Shown here piece by piece: positions 1-4,791 of a DNA stretch of 5,381 nucleotides (the stretch's first letter is position 1; every line of letters begins with the position of its first letter). The translations under genes and the position numbers were made by a program. This DNA comes from Mariprofundaceae bacterium (lineage in GTDB: Bacteria; Pseudomonadota; Zetaproteobacteria; Mariprofundales; J009): contig WFMN01000027.1 of the NCBI GenBank assembly GCA_015489095.1, forward strand, positions 1 through 5,381, written 5' to 3'. The notes under the pieces were generated by a model. It was not told where the DNA came from, ran no database searches, and was given only the letters and a program-made list of their open reading frames with translations.

Positions 1-445
1 AGCTAAGCCCGATGGACTTGGAGTCGCGCAACCGCTGGCAGGATTACTCACGCTGCAAGGATGATGACTTCGCAAGAAGTCATCATCGCGGCCACGGACG
101 GCCACGCAAACCGAGCGCTTGCGCAAGCAAGTGCTTGGTTTGTAAGGGAAGTGAAAACCGCGTTTTTCGCTTCCCGTCAAGCAAAAAGTCCATGGACGGA
201 CTTTTTGCGATCTGCTCAAGGATGAGATGTTTTTCCACACCGATACCAAGCAGTCACCGTGGTTCGTGGTCGAGTCCGACGACAAAAAGCGCGCCCGTCT
301 CAACTGCATCCGCCATCTGCTATCGATGATTCCCTACGAGGATTGTGTGCCGGCGGTGCGCGAACTGCCGCCACGCGCGCCGGAACGGCGCGGCTATGTC
401 CGCCCGCCAATCAGTGAACAGACCTTCGTGCCCGATTGTTACTAG
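1..445 (+). pseudogene. ppk2: Polyphosphate kinase 2 (ppk2), 3' part, interrupted by a 161-bp hairpin insertion
   Basis: PPK2 enzymes transfer phosphate between polyphosphate and nucleoside di- or monophosphates in the cytoplasm. The first segment is open from the window edge and reads LSPMDLESRNRWQDYSRCKD (3-62). The second, in another frame, resumes at about 218 with KDEMFFHTDTKQSPWFVVES, SDDKKRARLN and the terminal EQTFVPDCY, stopping at 443-445. Joined, the two give the continuous, well-conserved PPK2 C-terminal region, so this is one gene split by inserted DNA. The insert is 161 bp, not a multiple of three. Ribosomes entering from upstream therefore stay in the wrong frame and stop at 327-329. 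The Walker motifs lie upstream, outside the window. ATG 227 has a possible AAGGA ribosome site (218-222), but its 72-residue product would lack the catalytic core. The gene ends 9 bp from the converging antitoxin gene. Inference: non-functional unless the insert is bypassed. Confidence 0.85.
65..225 (+). mobile_element. 161-bp multi-hairpin insertion element in ppk2
   Basis: The 9-mer CAAGGATGA occurs at 56-64 and again at 217-225. Removing one copy plus the DNA between restores the conserved PPK2 reading KDEMFFHTD exactly, as expected for an insertion with a 9-bp target duplication. The insert is almost wholly palindromic. Hairpin 1 is 60-71/76-87 (12 bp, GCAA loop). Hairpin 2 is 107-122/127-142 (16 bp with two G-T pairs, GCAA loop). 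Hairpin 3 is 146-157/164-175 (12 bp with one T-G pair). Hairpin 4 is 181-191/198-208 (11 bp, perfect). A weak GGCC repeat (90-93/100-103) lies between hairpins 1 and 2. There is no transposase gene and no plausible protein. It resembles a non-autonomous, MITE-like or REP-like dispersed element. I do not recognise the family. The exact boundary can slide within the 9-bp repeat. Confidence 0.75.
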
Positions 446-454
446 CGTTACGGT

Positions 455-745
455 TCAGCGTAGTTCGCGCAGCACATCGGGATGCGCGACCGCTACCTTC
501 AGGAGTGTGGCGGCAGCTCCTCTTGGCGTTCGGTTGCCCCGTTCCCACTCTTGCAGCGTGCGTTTGGAGACACCGATCAGTCGGGCAAATGTTGATTGCG
601 AAAGTCCTGTGGCCAATCTCGCCTCGACGGCCTGCGAAACAGGAACATGATGTTCTCTAGCGGCATTGCCGGATTTCATCTGTTTGACGGATAGGAGTAG
701 TTCGTTGCCGAGATCGCGGGACTCTTCCCATTGTTGATGTTTCAT
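455..745 (-). CDS. higA: HigA-2/NadS-type antitoxin, XRE-family DNA-binding protein
   Basis: This 96-residue protein is the likely antitoxin of the toxin encoded just upstream. It would neutralise the toxin by direct binding and repress the shared promoter. A Cro/C1-type helix-turn-helix spans about residues 45-72 (TGLSQSTFARLIGVSKRTLQ, then EWERGNRTP), preceded by a short N-terminal segment and followed by a helical tail ending VLRELR. I chose ATG 745-743 because it overlaps the toxin stop as ATGA, and GAGGAG lies 8 nt upstream inside the toxin gene. An in-frame start at 829 would add 28 residues that only re-read toxin codons and do not resemble the family. Toxin-first order is typical of higBA-like loci. 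The family is clear from motif and context; the exact HigA-2/NadS subgroup is recalled, not tested. Confidence 0.9.
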   Translation of the reverse strand: MKHQQWEESRDLGNELLLSVKQMKSGNAAREHHVPVSQAVEARLATGLSQSTFARLIGVSKRTLQEWERGNRTPRGAAATLLKVAVAHPDVLRELR

Positions 746-1053
746 GATGTCAACTCCTCTTTCACTTGTCTGAGAATGTGGGCGGGGATGTTTTCTCGAA
801 CATTTTTTCCATAAATCAGCAACAACCATATTTTGCTTTCTTCGAGCATGTTGAAATAGACCACCCGAACCCCACCCCGTTTTCCTCGCCCGCGTATTCC
901 CCAGCGTATCTTGCGAACGCCCCCGGAGTGCGGTACAACCTCGCCGGCGTCAGGGTTGTGGGCGATGAAGGTGACAAACGCGGCATGTTCGTCGGGACTC
1001 CAGTACTGCGCTGCCTGTTTGGAAAAAATCGGTGTCTCCGCAACGGTCAACAT
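742..1053 (-). CDS. higB: HigB-2-like RelE/ParE-superfamily toxin
   Basis: This 103-residue protein looks like a ribosome-dependent mRNA interferase of the RelE superfamily (HigB-2 branch, COG4737-like). Family landmarks are the N-terminal VAETPIFSKQA, the GEVVPHSGGVRKIRW block (about residues 37-51), the basic GKRGGVRVVYF strand (57-67) and the C-terminal LLLIYGKNVREN followed by a helix. The basic and aromatic residues R47, R50, W51, K58, R59 and Y66 are where the RNA-binding and cleaving surface would be expected. Length is normal for the family. The only sensible start is ATG 1053. No Shine-Dalgarno sequence precedes it, and a strong promoter sits so close that the mRNA may be leaderless. 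The gene follows hemH on the same strand by 30 bp and overlaps its antitoxin by 4 bp. GC content is visibly lower than in hemH/manB, consistent with acquisition. Confidence 0.9.
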   Translation of the reverse strand: MLTVAETPIFSKQAAQYWSPDEHAAFVTFIAHNPDAGEVVPHSGGVRKIRWGIRGRGKRGGVRVVYFNMLEESKIWLLLIYGKNVRENIPAHILRQVKEELTS

Positions 1054-1059
1054 GCGCTG

Positions 1060-1087
1060 AATGTATGCTGGTCGGGTGTGGTGTCAA
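1060..1087 (-). promoter_or_regulatory. Sigma70-type promoter of the toxin-antitoxin operon
   Basis: On the minus strand a perfect -35 TTGACA (1087-1082) is followed after 16 bp by a -10-like TACATT (1065-1060). The -35 overlaps the last codons and stop of hemH. The expected start point, about 7 nt past the -10, falls on or next to the toxin ATG at 1053, leaving essentially no 5' leader. This gives the toxin-antitoxin pair transcription independent of the manB-hemH operon. Autoregulation by the antitoxin is family knowledge; I saw no convincing palindromic operator. Confidence 0.65.
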
Positions 1088-2058
1088 TGTTTTAAGGGCG
1101 GTGTGACCAACTGCTGCAGTAGCGCGATGTGGTCGTCGTCGGCGTTCAGCGCCGGGATGTAGCGGAGCGCTTTTCCGCCTGCCGCTGTGAATCGTTCTGC
1201 ATTTTCATGGGCGATTTCATCGAGGGTTTCTAGGCAGTCGCAGGAGAAGCCGGGGCAGATCACATCGACGGTGGCGCAGCCCCCGGCGGCGAGTTGCTCC
1301 AAGGTGTGGTCGGTGTAGGGGGTAAGCCACGGCTCGCGCCCCATGCGTGACTGGAAGGTGAGTTGCCAATCGTGGTTCCCCAGCTGGAGTTCGGCCGCCA
1401 GCAGGTCGGCCGTCCGCCGGCACTCTTCCGGGTAGGGGTCGCCGGCATCGGCGTAGCGCTGCGGGATGCCGTGGAAGGAGATCAGCAGCGTGTCCGCCCG
1501 CCCGTGCTGCTGCCAGTGGCGGCCAACCGATGCCGCCAGCGCGGCGATATAGGCGGGGTGATCGTGGTAGTCGCGGATAAAACGGTAGGCGGGCAGATCG
1601 CGCAGCTTGGCCATTGCGGCCGCCAGCGCATCGTGCACCGAGGCAGTGGTGGTGGCGGAGTATTGCGGGTACATCGGCAGGATCACCAGTTGTCGGCACC
1701 CCTGTTGCTGCAGATCGACAACGGTCTCCTCCATGGATGGATGGCCGTAACGCATGCAGATGGCTACCCGAAACCGGGCGCCCAGCCGCTGTTGCAGCGC
1801 CGCTTGTTGCTGCTTGGCGGTGACCATCAAGGGTGAGCCGTCACCGCGCCAGATACGGGCGTAGGCGGTGGCCGACCGCTTGGGGCGGATGGGGAGGATG
1901 ATCCCGTAGAGCACGGGAAACCAGAGCCAGCGCGCCATCTCCACCACCCGGCGATCGGCGAGAAACTCCGCCAGATAGCGCCGCACCGCAGCCGGCGTGG
2001 GCGCTTCCGGTGTGCCGAGGTGCGCCAGCACCACGCCGACCGGGGGCGTTTCAGCCAT
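1084..2058 (-). CDS. hemH: Ferrochelatase HemH
   Basis: Inserts Fe2+ into protoporphyrin IX, the last step of protoporphyrin-dependent heme synthesis, at the cytoplasmic face of the membrane. The 324 residues match the usual bacterial length (about 320). Visible motifs in order are VVLAHLGTPEAP at the N-terminus, the GDGSPL region (72-77), PQYSATTTAS (131-140), SFHGIP (194-199) with the metal-site histidine H196, QSRMGREPWLTPYT (236-249), and CPGFSCDCLETLDEI (268-282) with the conserved glutamate E277. LNADDDH (304-310) closes the fold. The start ATG overlaps the end of manB by 8 bp (2051-2058, ATGGCTGA serving both frames), so translation is probably coupled to manB. There is no separate promoter in the overlap. 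Its 3' end carries the promoter of the next operon. Nothing looks broken. Confidence 0.97.
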   Translation of the reverse strand: MAETPPVGVVLAHLGTPEAPTPAAVRRYLAEFLADRRVVEMARWLWFPVLYGIILPIRPKRSATAYARIWRGDGSPLMVTAKQQQAALQQRLGARFRVAICMRYGHPSMEETVVDLQQQGCRQLVILPMYPQYSATTTASVHDALAAAMAKLRDLPAYRFIRDYHDHPAYIAALAASVGRHWQQHGRADTLLISFHGIPQRYADAGDPYPEECRRTADLLAAELQLGNHDWQLTFQSRMGREPWLTPYTDHTLEQLAAGGCATVDVICPGFSCDCLETLDEIAHENAERFTAAGGKALRYIPALNADDDHIALLQQLVTPPLKH

Positions 2059-3421
2059 CGAGGTGTTCCGCTAGCCAGCCTTCGATCAGGGCGCGCATCT
2101 CCGCCAACCGCTCGGCAGTGGGCGCCTCGAAACGGAGTACCAGCGAGGGCTGGGTGTTGGAGGCGCGGATCAGCCCCCAGCCGTCGTCGAAGGTGATGCG
2201 CATGCCGTCGATGTCGATGATGGTGTAACCCAGTGCGCGAAAATGGCGCTTGGCCTCCTCCACCAGCGCGAACTTGCGCGCATCGGGGCAATCGACGCGG
2301 ATCTCCGGCGTGGTGACCGACTTTGGCACCCCGTCGAGCATGGCGGAGACGGGCTGCTCCTGTGCCGCGACCATCTCCAGCACCCGCGCGCCGGCATAGA
2401 CGGCGTCATCGAAACCGAAGAAACGGTCGGCGAAGAAGATATGGCCGCTCATCTCGCCCGCCAGCTTGGCACCGGTCTCTTTCATCTTGGCCTTGATCGG
2501 CGAGTGACCGGTACGCCACATGATGCCGTTGCCGCCATGCGCCTTGATGTCGTCATACATGTGTTGCGAGCATTTGACCTCGGAGATGATGGTGGCGCAG
2601 TGGTTTTCCTTGAGTACCGCGCGTGCCAGCAGCAACAACAGCATGTCGCCAAAGATGATCTCGCCGCGCTCATCGACCACGCCGATGCGGTCGCCATCGC
2701 CGTCGAAGGCGATGCCGAGATCGGCGCCGGTGGCGCGTACCTCGGCCTGGATGTCGCGCATGTTGTCGGCGACGGTGGGGTCGGGGTGGTGGTTGGGGAA
2801 GGTGCCGTCGGGGTCACAGAATAGCTCGATTACCTCGCAGCCCAAGGCGCGGTAGATGGGGGCGGCAACCACCCCTGCCGGGCCGTTGCCGGCGTCGATC
2901 ACCACCTTGAGCGGGCGGGCGAGTTGGATGTCGCCGCGCACAAAATCGCGGTAGGGGGTGTGGATGTCGGTTGATTGCACCGAGCCGGGTCGGGTAGCGG
3001 TGGTTTCCGGCTGTTGCATCAAGCGATAGAGCTGCTGGATACGCGCGCCGTGCATGCTCTCCTTGCCGATCATCATCTTGAAGCCGTTGTATTCACCGGG
3101 GTTATGGCTGGCGGTCACCATGATGCACCCTGCGCTCTCCATGGTGAAGACCGCAAAGTAGGCCAGCGGGGTGGAGACCATGCCGATATCGATGACATCG
3201 AAGCCGGCGGCGGTCAGCCCGTTGATGACCGCCTGCTGGTACGCCTCGCCGGTGAGGCGGACATCGCGCCCGACCACGATCGGCCGCCCCTCTCCCTCCG
3301 GTAGCAGTCTGGAGAAGGCGTTGCCCAGTTTGCGGGCGAAAGCGGCGTCGATGTCGCGCTCGGCGATGCCGCGGATATCGTACTCACGGAAGATGTGTGC
3401 GGGGATGGTGGGGTCGCTCAT
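2051..3421 (-). CDS. manB: Phosphomannomutase/phosphoglucomutase (ManB/AlgC family)
   Basis: An alpha-D-phosphohexomutase interconverting hexose 6- and 1-phosphates (mannose and/or glucose). It feeds GDP-mannose or UDP-glucose precursors of polysaccharide and LPS. All four family signatures are present in the 456 residues: TASHNP with the phosphorylated serine S105 (103-108), the Mg-binding loop DGDGDR (240-245), the sugar-specificity loop GEMSGH (322-327) and the phosphate-binding RASNTQP (419-425). GEMSGH is typical of bifunctional PMM/PGM enzymes, so substrate choice cannot be settled from sequence alone; manB, algC and pmm are all possible names. ATG 3421 is supported by AAGGAG (minus strand 3432-3427) 5 nt upstream and by the usual FREYDIRG N-terminus. 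It is first in the minus-strand operon with hemH and diverges from rnhB across 70 bp. Confidence 0.96.
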   Translation of the reverse strand: MSDPTIPAHIFREYDIRGIAERDIDAAFARKLGNAFSRLLPEGEGRPIVVGRDVRLTGEAYQQAVINGLTAAGFDVIDIGMVSTPLAYFAVFTMESAGCIMVTASHNPGEYNGFKMMIGKESMHGARIQQLYRLMQQPETTATRPGSVQSTDIHTPYRDFVRGDIQLARPLKVVIDAGNGPAGVVAAPIYRALGCEVIELFCDPDGTFPNHHPDPTVADNMRDIQAEVRATGADLGIAFDGDGDRIGVVDERGEIIFGDMLLLLLARAVLKENHCATIISEVKCSQHMYDDIKAHGGNGIMWRTGHSPIKAKMKETGAKLAGEMSGHIFFADRFFGFDDAVYAGARVLEMVAAQEQPVSAMLDGVPKSVTTPEIRVDCPDARKFALVEEAKRHFRALGYTIIDIDGMRITFDDGWGLIRASNTQPSLVLRFEAPTAERLAEMRALIEGWLAEHLDG

Positions 3422-3442
3422 TAGGTCTCCTTCGGGGATTCG

Positions 3443-3481
3443 CTGACGCGAAGGCTAGGCGAAAGCGCCCCGCTTCGTCAG
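3443..3481. promoter_or_regulatory. Imperfect palindrome in the manB/rnhB divergent spacer
   Basis: The 70-bp spacer between the divergent manB and rnhB starts contains CTGACGcGAAG (3443-3453) and CTTCGTCAG (3473-3481), a 9-bp inverted repeat with one bulged base. Inside it is GGCG-AAAG-CGCC (3458-3469). The spacer must hold promoters for both genes, so this could be a shared operator or a leader hairpin. I could not identify convincing -35/-10 boxes. The manB ribosome site (CTCCTT on the plus strand, 3427-3432) lies just outside it. Confidence 0.4.
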
Positions 3482-3491
3482 TATCGACCGC

Positions 3492-4085
3492 ATGACGACG
3501 ATGTGGGTAGCGGGTGTGGATGAGGTGGGGCGCGGTCCGCTGGCGGGGCCGGTGGTGGCGGCGGCGGTGATGTTGCGCGGGGATGATCCGATGTTGGGGC
3601 GCTATCGCGACTCCAAGAAGCTGTCGGCCGCGCGGAGAAGCCGCCTTTATCACCACTTGCGCCGCCATGCCGCCGCCCGCGCGGTGGCGCTTGCCACCGT
3701 GGAGGAGATCGACCGGCTCAATATCCTGCAGGCCACGCTGCTGGCGATGCAGCGCGCGGTGGCGCGGCTGCCGGTTACTCCCCACCGGGTACTGATCGAT
3801 GGCAACGCGCTGCCGCAACTGACGCTGCCGGCGGAGACGGTGGTGGGGGGCGATGATGCCGTGCAGCAGATCGCGGCGGCATCCATCCTTGCCAAGGAGG
3901 TGCGCGATCGGCTGATGCGGCGGCTCCATCACCACTTTCCCGGCTACGATCTTCATCGCCACAAGGGGTATCCGACCCGCGCCCACCTCGATGCGCTGGC
4001 GCGATTGGGGGTGTCGCCGGTGCATCGGCGCAGTTTCGGCCCGGTTGCCCGGCTAATCGGTGCATCGGCTGATCCAGCCCGCTAG
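3492..4085 (+). CDS. rnhB: Ribonuclease HII
   Basis: Cuts the RNA strand of RNA-DNA hybrids and nicks at single ribonucleotides in DNA, serving ribonucleotide excision repair and primer removal in the cytoplasm. The 197-residue protein has the complete type-2 RNase H active site: D10 and E11 in DEVGRGPLAGPV (10-21, with the GRG substrate-sensing motif at 13-15), D103 in LIDGN, and D121 in VVGGDDAVQQIAAASILAK. The C-terminal GYDLHRHKGYPT block is also typical. The start is uncertain. ATG 3492 gives MTTMWVAGVDE and ATG 3501 gives MWVAGVDE; neither has a clear Shine-Dalgarno sequence, so translation may be weak. It diverges from manB. greA follows in the same direction and is probably co-transcribed. 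Confidence 0.96.
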   Translation: MTTMWVAGVDEVGRGPLAGPVVAAAVMLRGDDPMLGRYRDSKKLSAARRSRLYHHLRRHAAARAVALATVEEIDRLNILQATLLAMQRAVARLPVTPHRVLIDGNALPQLTLPAETVVGGDDAVQQIAAASILAKEVRDRLMRRLHHHFPGYDLHRHKGYPTRAHLDALARLGVSPVHRRSFGPVARLIGASADPAR

Positions 4086-4100
4086 GATCCTCCGCTTTTT

Positions 4101-4134
4101 TGCAACAGGAGTAGATGAGCTTTATGCAACAGGA
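4101..4134 (+). promoter_or_regulatory. Duplicated ribosome-binding region before and within the greA start
   Basis: The 10-mer TGCAACAGGA occurs at 4101-4110 and 4125-4134. The first copy continues into AGGAG (4107-4111), 3 nt before ATG 4115 and 12 nt before ATG 4124. The second copy gives AGGA (4131-4134), 4 nt before ATG 4139. All three ATGs are in the greA frame, so the true start cannot be decided from spacing alone. Confidence 0.5.
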
Positions 4135-4597
4135 ACCGATGACAACGGCGGGCGCCGAGGCGCTGCGTGCCGAATTGGCGTACCTCAAGGGAACCAAGCG
4201 GCGCGAGATTATCGCCGCCATTGAAGAGGCGCGGGCGCACGGCGACCTGTCGGAGAACGCCGAATACCACGCCGCCAAGGAGGATCAGGCCCACAACGAG
4301 GGGCGGATCGCGCTGCTGGAAGACAAACTGGCGCGGGCGCAGGTGATCGATCCGGCGTCGATCGTCTCTGACAAGGTGCTGTTTGGCGCCACCGTGACCC
4401 TGCTCGATGTGGAGAGCGACGCGGAACGGGTTTATCAGATCGTCGGTGTCGATGAGGCCGACATCAAACAGAACAAGATTTCGGTGACATCGCCGATCGC
4501 GCGCGCGCTGATCGGCCACGAGGAGGGCGATGAAGTCCGCTTTCGCGCCCCCGGTGGTGAGCGCGAGTATGAGATCGTGGCGGTGGAGTACCGGTAG
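4124..4597 (+). CDS. greA: Transcription elongation factor GreA
   Basis: GreA enters the secondary channel of RNA polymerase and stimulates cleavage of the 3' RNA end in backtracked complexes, rescuing paused transcription. The N-terminal coiled coil carries HGDLSENAEYHAAKEDQ with the catalytic acidic tip D41/E44 when counted from ATG 4124. That is the same numbering as E. coli GreA and is my reason for preferring this start. ATG 4115 (160 residues) is a close alternative. The C-terminal FKBP-like domain shows VLFGATVTLLD, YQIVGVDEADIKQNKISVTSPIARALIG and the closing PGGEREYEIVAVEYR. Length (157) equals the family norm. It lies 29 bp after rnhB with no clear terminator between, so the pair is likely one operon. 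No good intrinsic terminator follows; a run of seven T at 4609-4615 leads straight into the repeat region. Confidence 0.97.
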   Translation: MQQEPMTTAGAEALRAELAYLKGTKRREIIAAIEEARAHGDLSENAEYHAAKEDQAHNEGRIALLEDKLARAQVIDPASIVSDKVLFGATVTLLDVESDAERVYQIVGVDEADIKQNKISVTSPIARALIGHEEGDEVRFRAPGGEREYEIVAVEYR

Positions 4598-4613
4598 TCG
4601 GGATGATGTTTTT

Positions 4614-4648
4614 TTCACCGCGGAGGTGCGGAGGGGGAAGCGCGTCAT
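4614..4648 (+). repeat. 35-bp direct repeat, copy A (uninterrupted)
   Basis: This copy begins TTCACCGCGGAGG and ends GAAGCGCGTCAT. It matches copy B at 4747-4781 in 33 of 35 positions. Downstream it continues into the palindrome 4647-4666. It is the intact version of the site that the IS110 element occupies in copy B. CACCGCGGAGGYGCGGAG-like sequences and CGTCATCCCGGC...GCCGGGAT palindromes are dispersed in many proteobacterial genomes (general knowledge, not searched here). Confidence 0.85.
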
Positions 4649-4666
4649 CCCGGCGCAGGCCGGGAT
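4647..4666. repeat. REP-like palindrome
   Basis: ATCCCGGC (4647-4654) and GCCGGGAT (4659-4666) form a perfect 8-bp stem with loop GCAG. The palindrome starts in the last bases of repeat copy A. Such GC-rich extragenic palindromes are known preferred targets of IS110/IS1111-family elements such as IS621. Confidence 0.7.
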
Positions 4667-4720
4667 CCATTGCGGGGCACGGTGTTGATGGGCTCGGCAT
4701 GGTTGCCCGGCATCTCTCCG

Positions 4721-4769
4721 CTCCTCTGCGTCTCTGCGGTAAATTATTCACCGCGGAGGCGCGGAGTGG
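4721..4769 (+). repeat. Inverted repeat: diverged copy facing repeat copy B
   Basis: 4724-4740 is a diverged reverse complement of 4750-4766 in copy B, with a 9-nt loop (4741-4749). Pairing runs 17 consecutive positions. The three non-Watson-Crick positions (4735/4755, 4731/4759, 4727/4763) are all T opposite G, so the plus-strand RNA can form an unbroken stem with G-U wobbles while the minus-strand RNA would have A-C mismatches. No T-run follows on the 3' side, so it is not a standard terminator. Confidence 0.65.
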
Positions 4770-4781
4770 GAAGCGCGTCAT
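4747..4781 (+). repeat. 35-bp direct repeat, copy B (IS110 target site)
   Basis: Two mismatches from copy A over 35 bp. Identity ends at GCGTCAT: copy A continues CCCGGCGC, while copy B continues ATAATACGGG. The abrupt divergence marks the left boundary of the inserted IS110 element. The missing right half of copy B should lie after the right end of the IS, beyond the window. Confidence 0.8.
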
Positions 4782-4786
4782 ATAAT
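4781..4786 (+). promoter_or_regulatory. -10 box (TATAAT) at the IS left junction
   Basis: A perfect TATAAT sits exactly at the boundary and 6 nt before the first stem of the proposed bridge RNA. The matching -35 position (about 4758-4763) lies in GC-rich host repeat DNA with no TTGACA-like sequence. This fits the IS621 arrangement, in which the -35 comes from the right end and the promoter is complete only in the circular intermediate. Confidence 0.55.
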
Positions 4787-4791
4787 ACGGG

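Noticed and set aside
90..105. Fifth hairpin (GGCC/GGCC) in the ppk2 insert
   Set aside because: Only 4 bp, and it equally reads as a direct GGCCAC repeat; not counted with the four strong stems.
60..208. CRISPR-like array in the hairpin-rich segment
   Set aside because: The palindromes differ in sequence and length; there is no repeated unit with regular spacers.
12..329. A real 105-codon protein running through the ppk2 insert
   Set aside because: Only the first 17 or so residues match PPK2; the rest is translated hairpin DNA and then ppk2 in the wrong frame.
746..829. 28-residue N-terminal extension of the antitoxin from ATG 829
   Set aside because: It only re-reads toxin codons in another frame, and the internal ATG 745 has a proper GAGGAG site and the usual ATGA overlap.
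1363..1836. 157-codon plus-strand open frame inside hemH
   Set aside because: It is antisense to well-conserved ferrochelatase sequence, has no recognisable domain, and is explained by the high GC content.
2243..2824. 193-codon plus-strand open frame inside manB
   Set aside because: It lies opposite the catalytic core of an intact phosphohexomutase; composition and lack of motifs mark it as a shadow frame.
3384..4025. 213-codon minus-strand open frame across rnhB
   Set aside because: A His/Arg-rich, low-complexity translation antisense to an intact RNase HII, with no family likeness.
4071..4101. Possible intrinsic terminator between rnhB and greA (GATCC/GGATC plus six T)
   Set aside because: The stem is only 5 bp with a 9-nt loop, and the T-run starts 6 nt after the stem; too weak to call.
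4591..4615. Possible greA terminator ahead of seven T
   Set aside because: Only a 3-bp CCG/CGG stem precedes the T-run, and a gap separates them.
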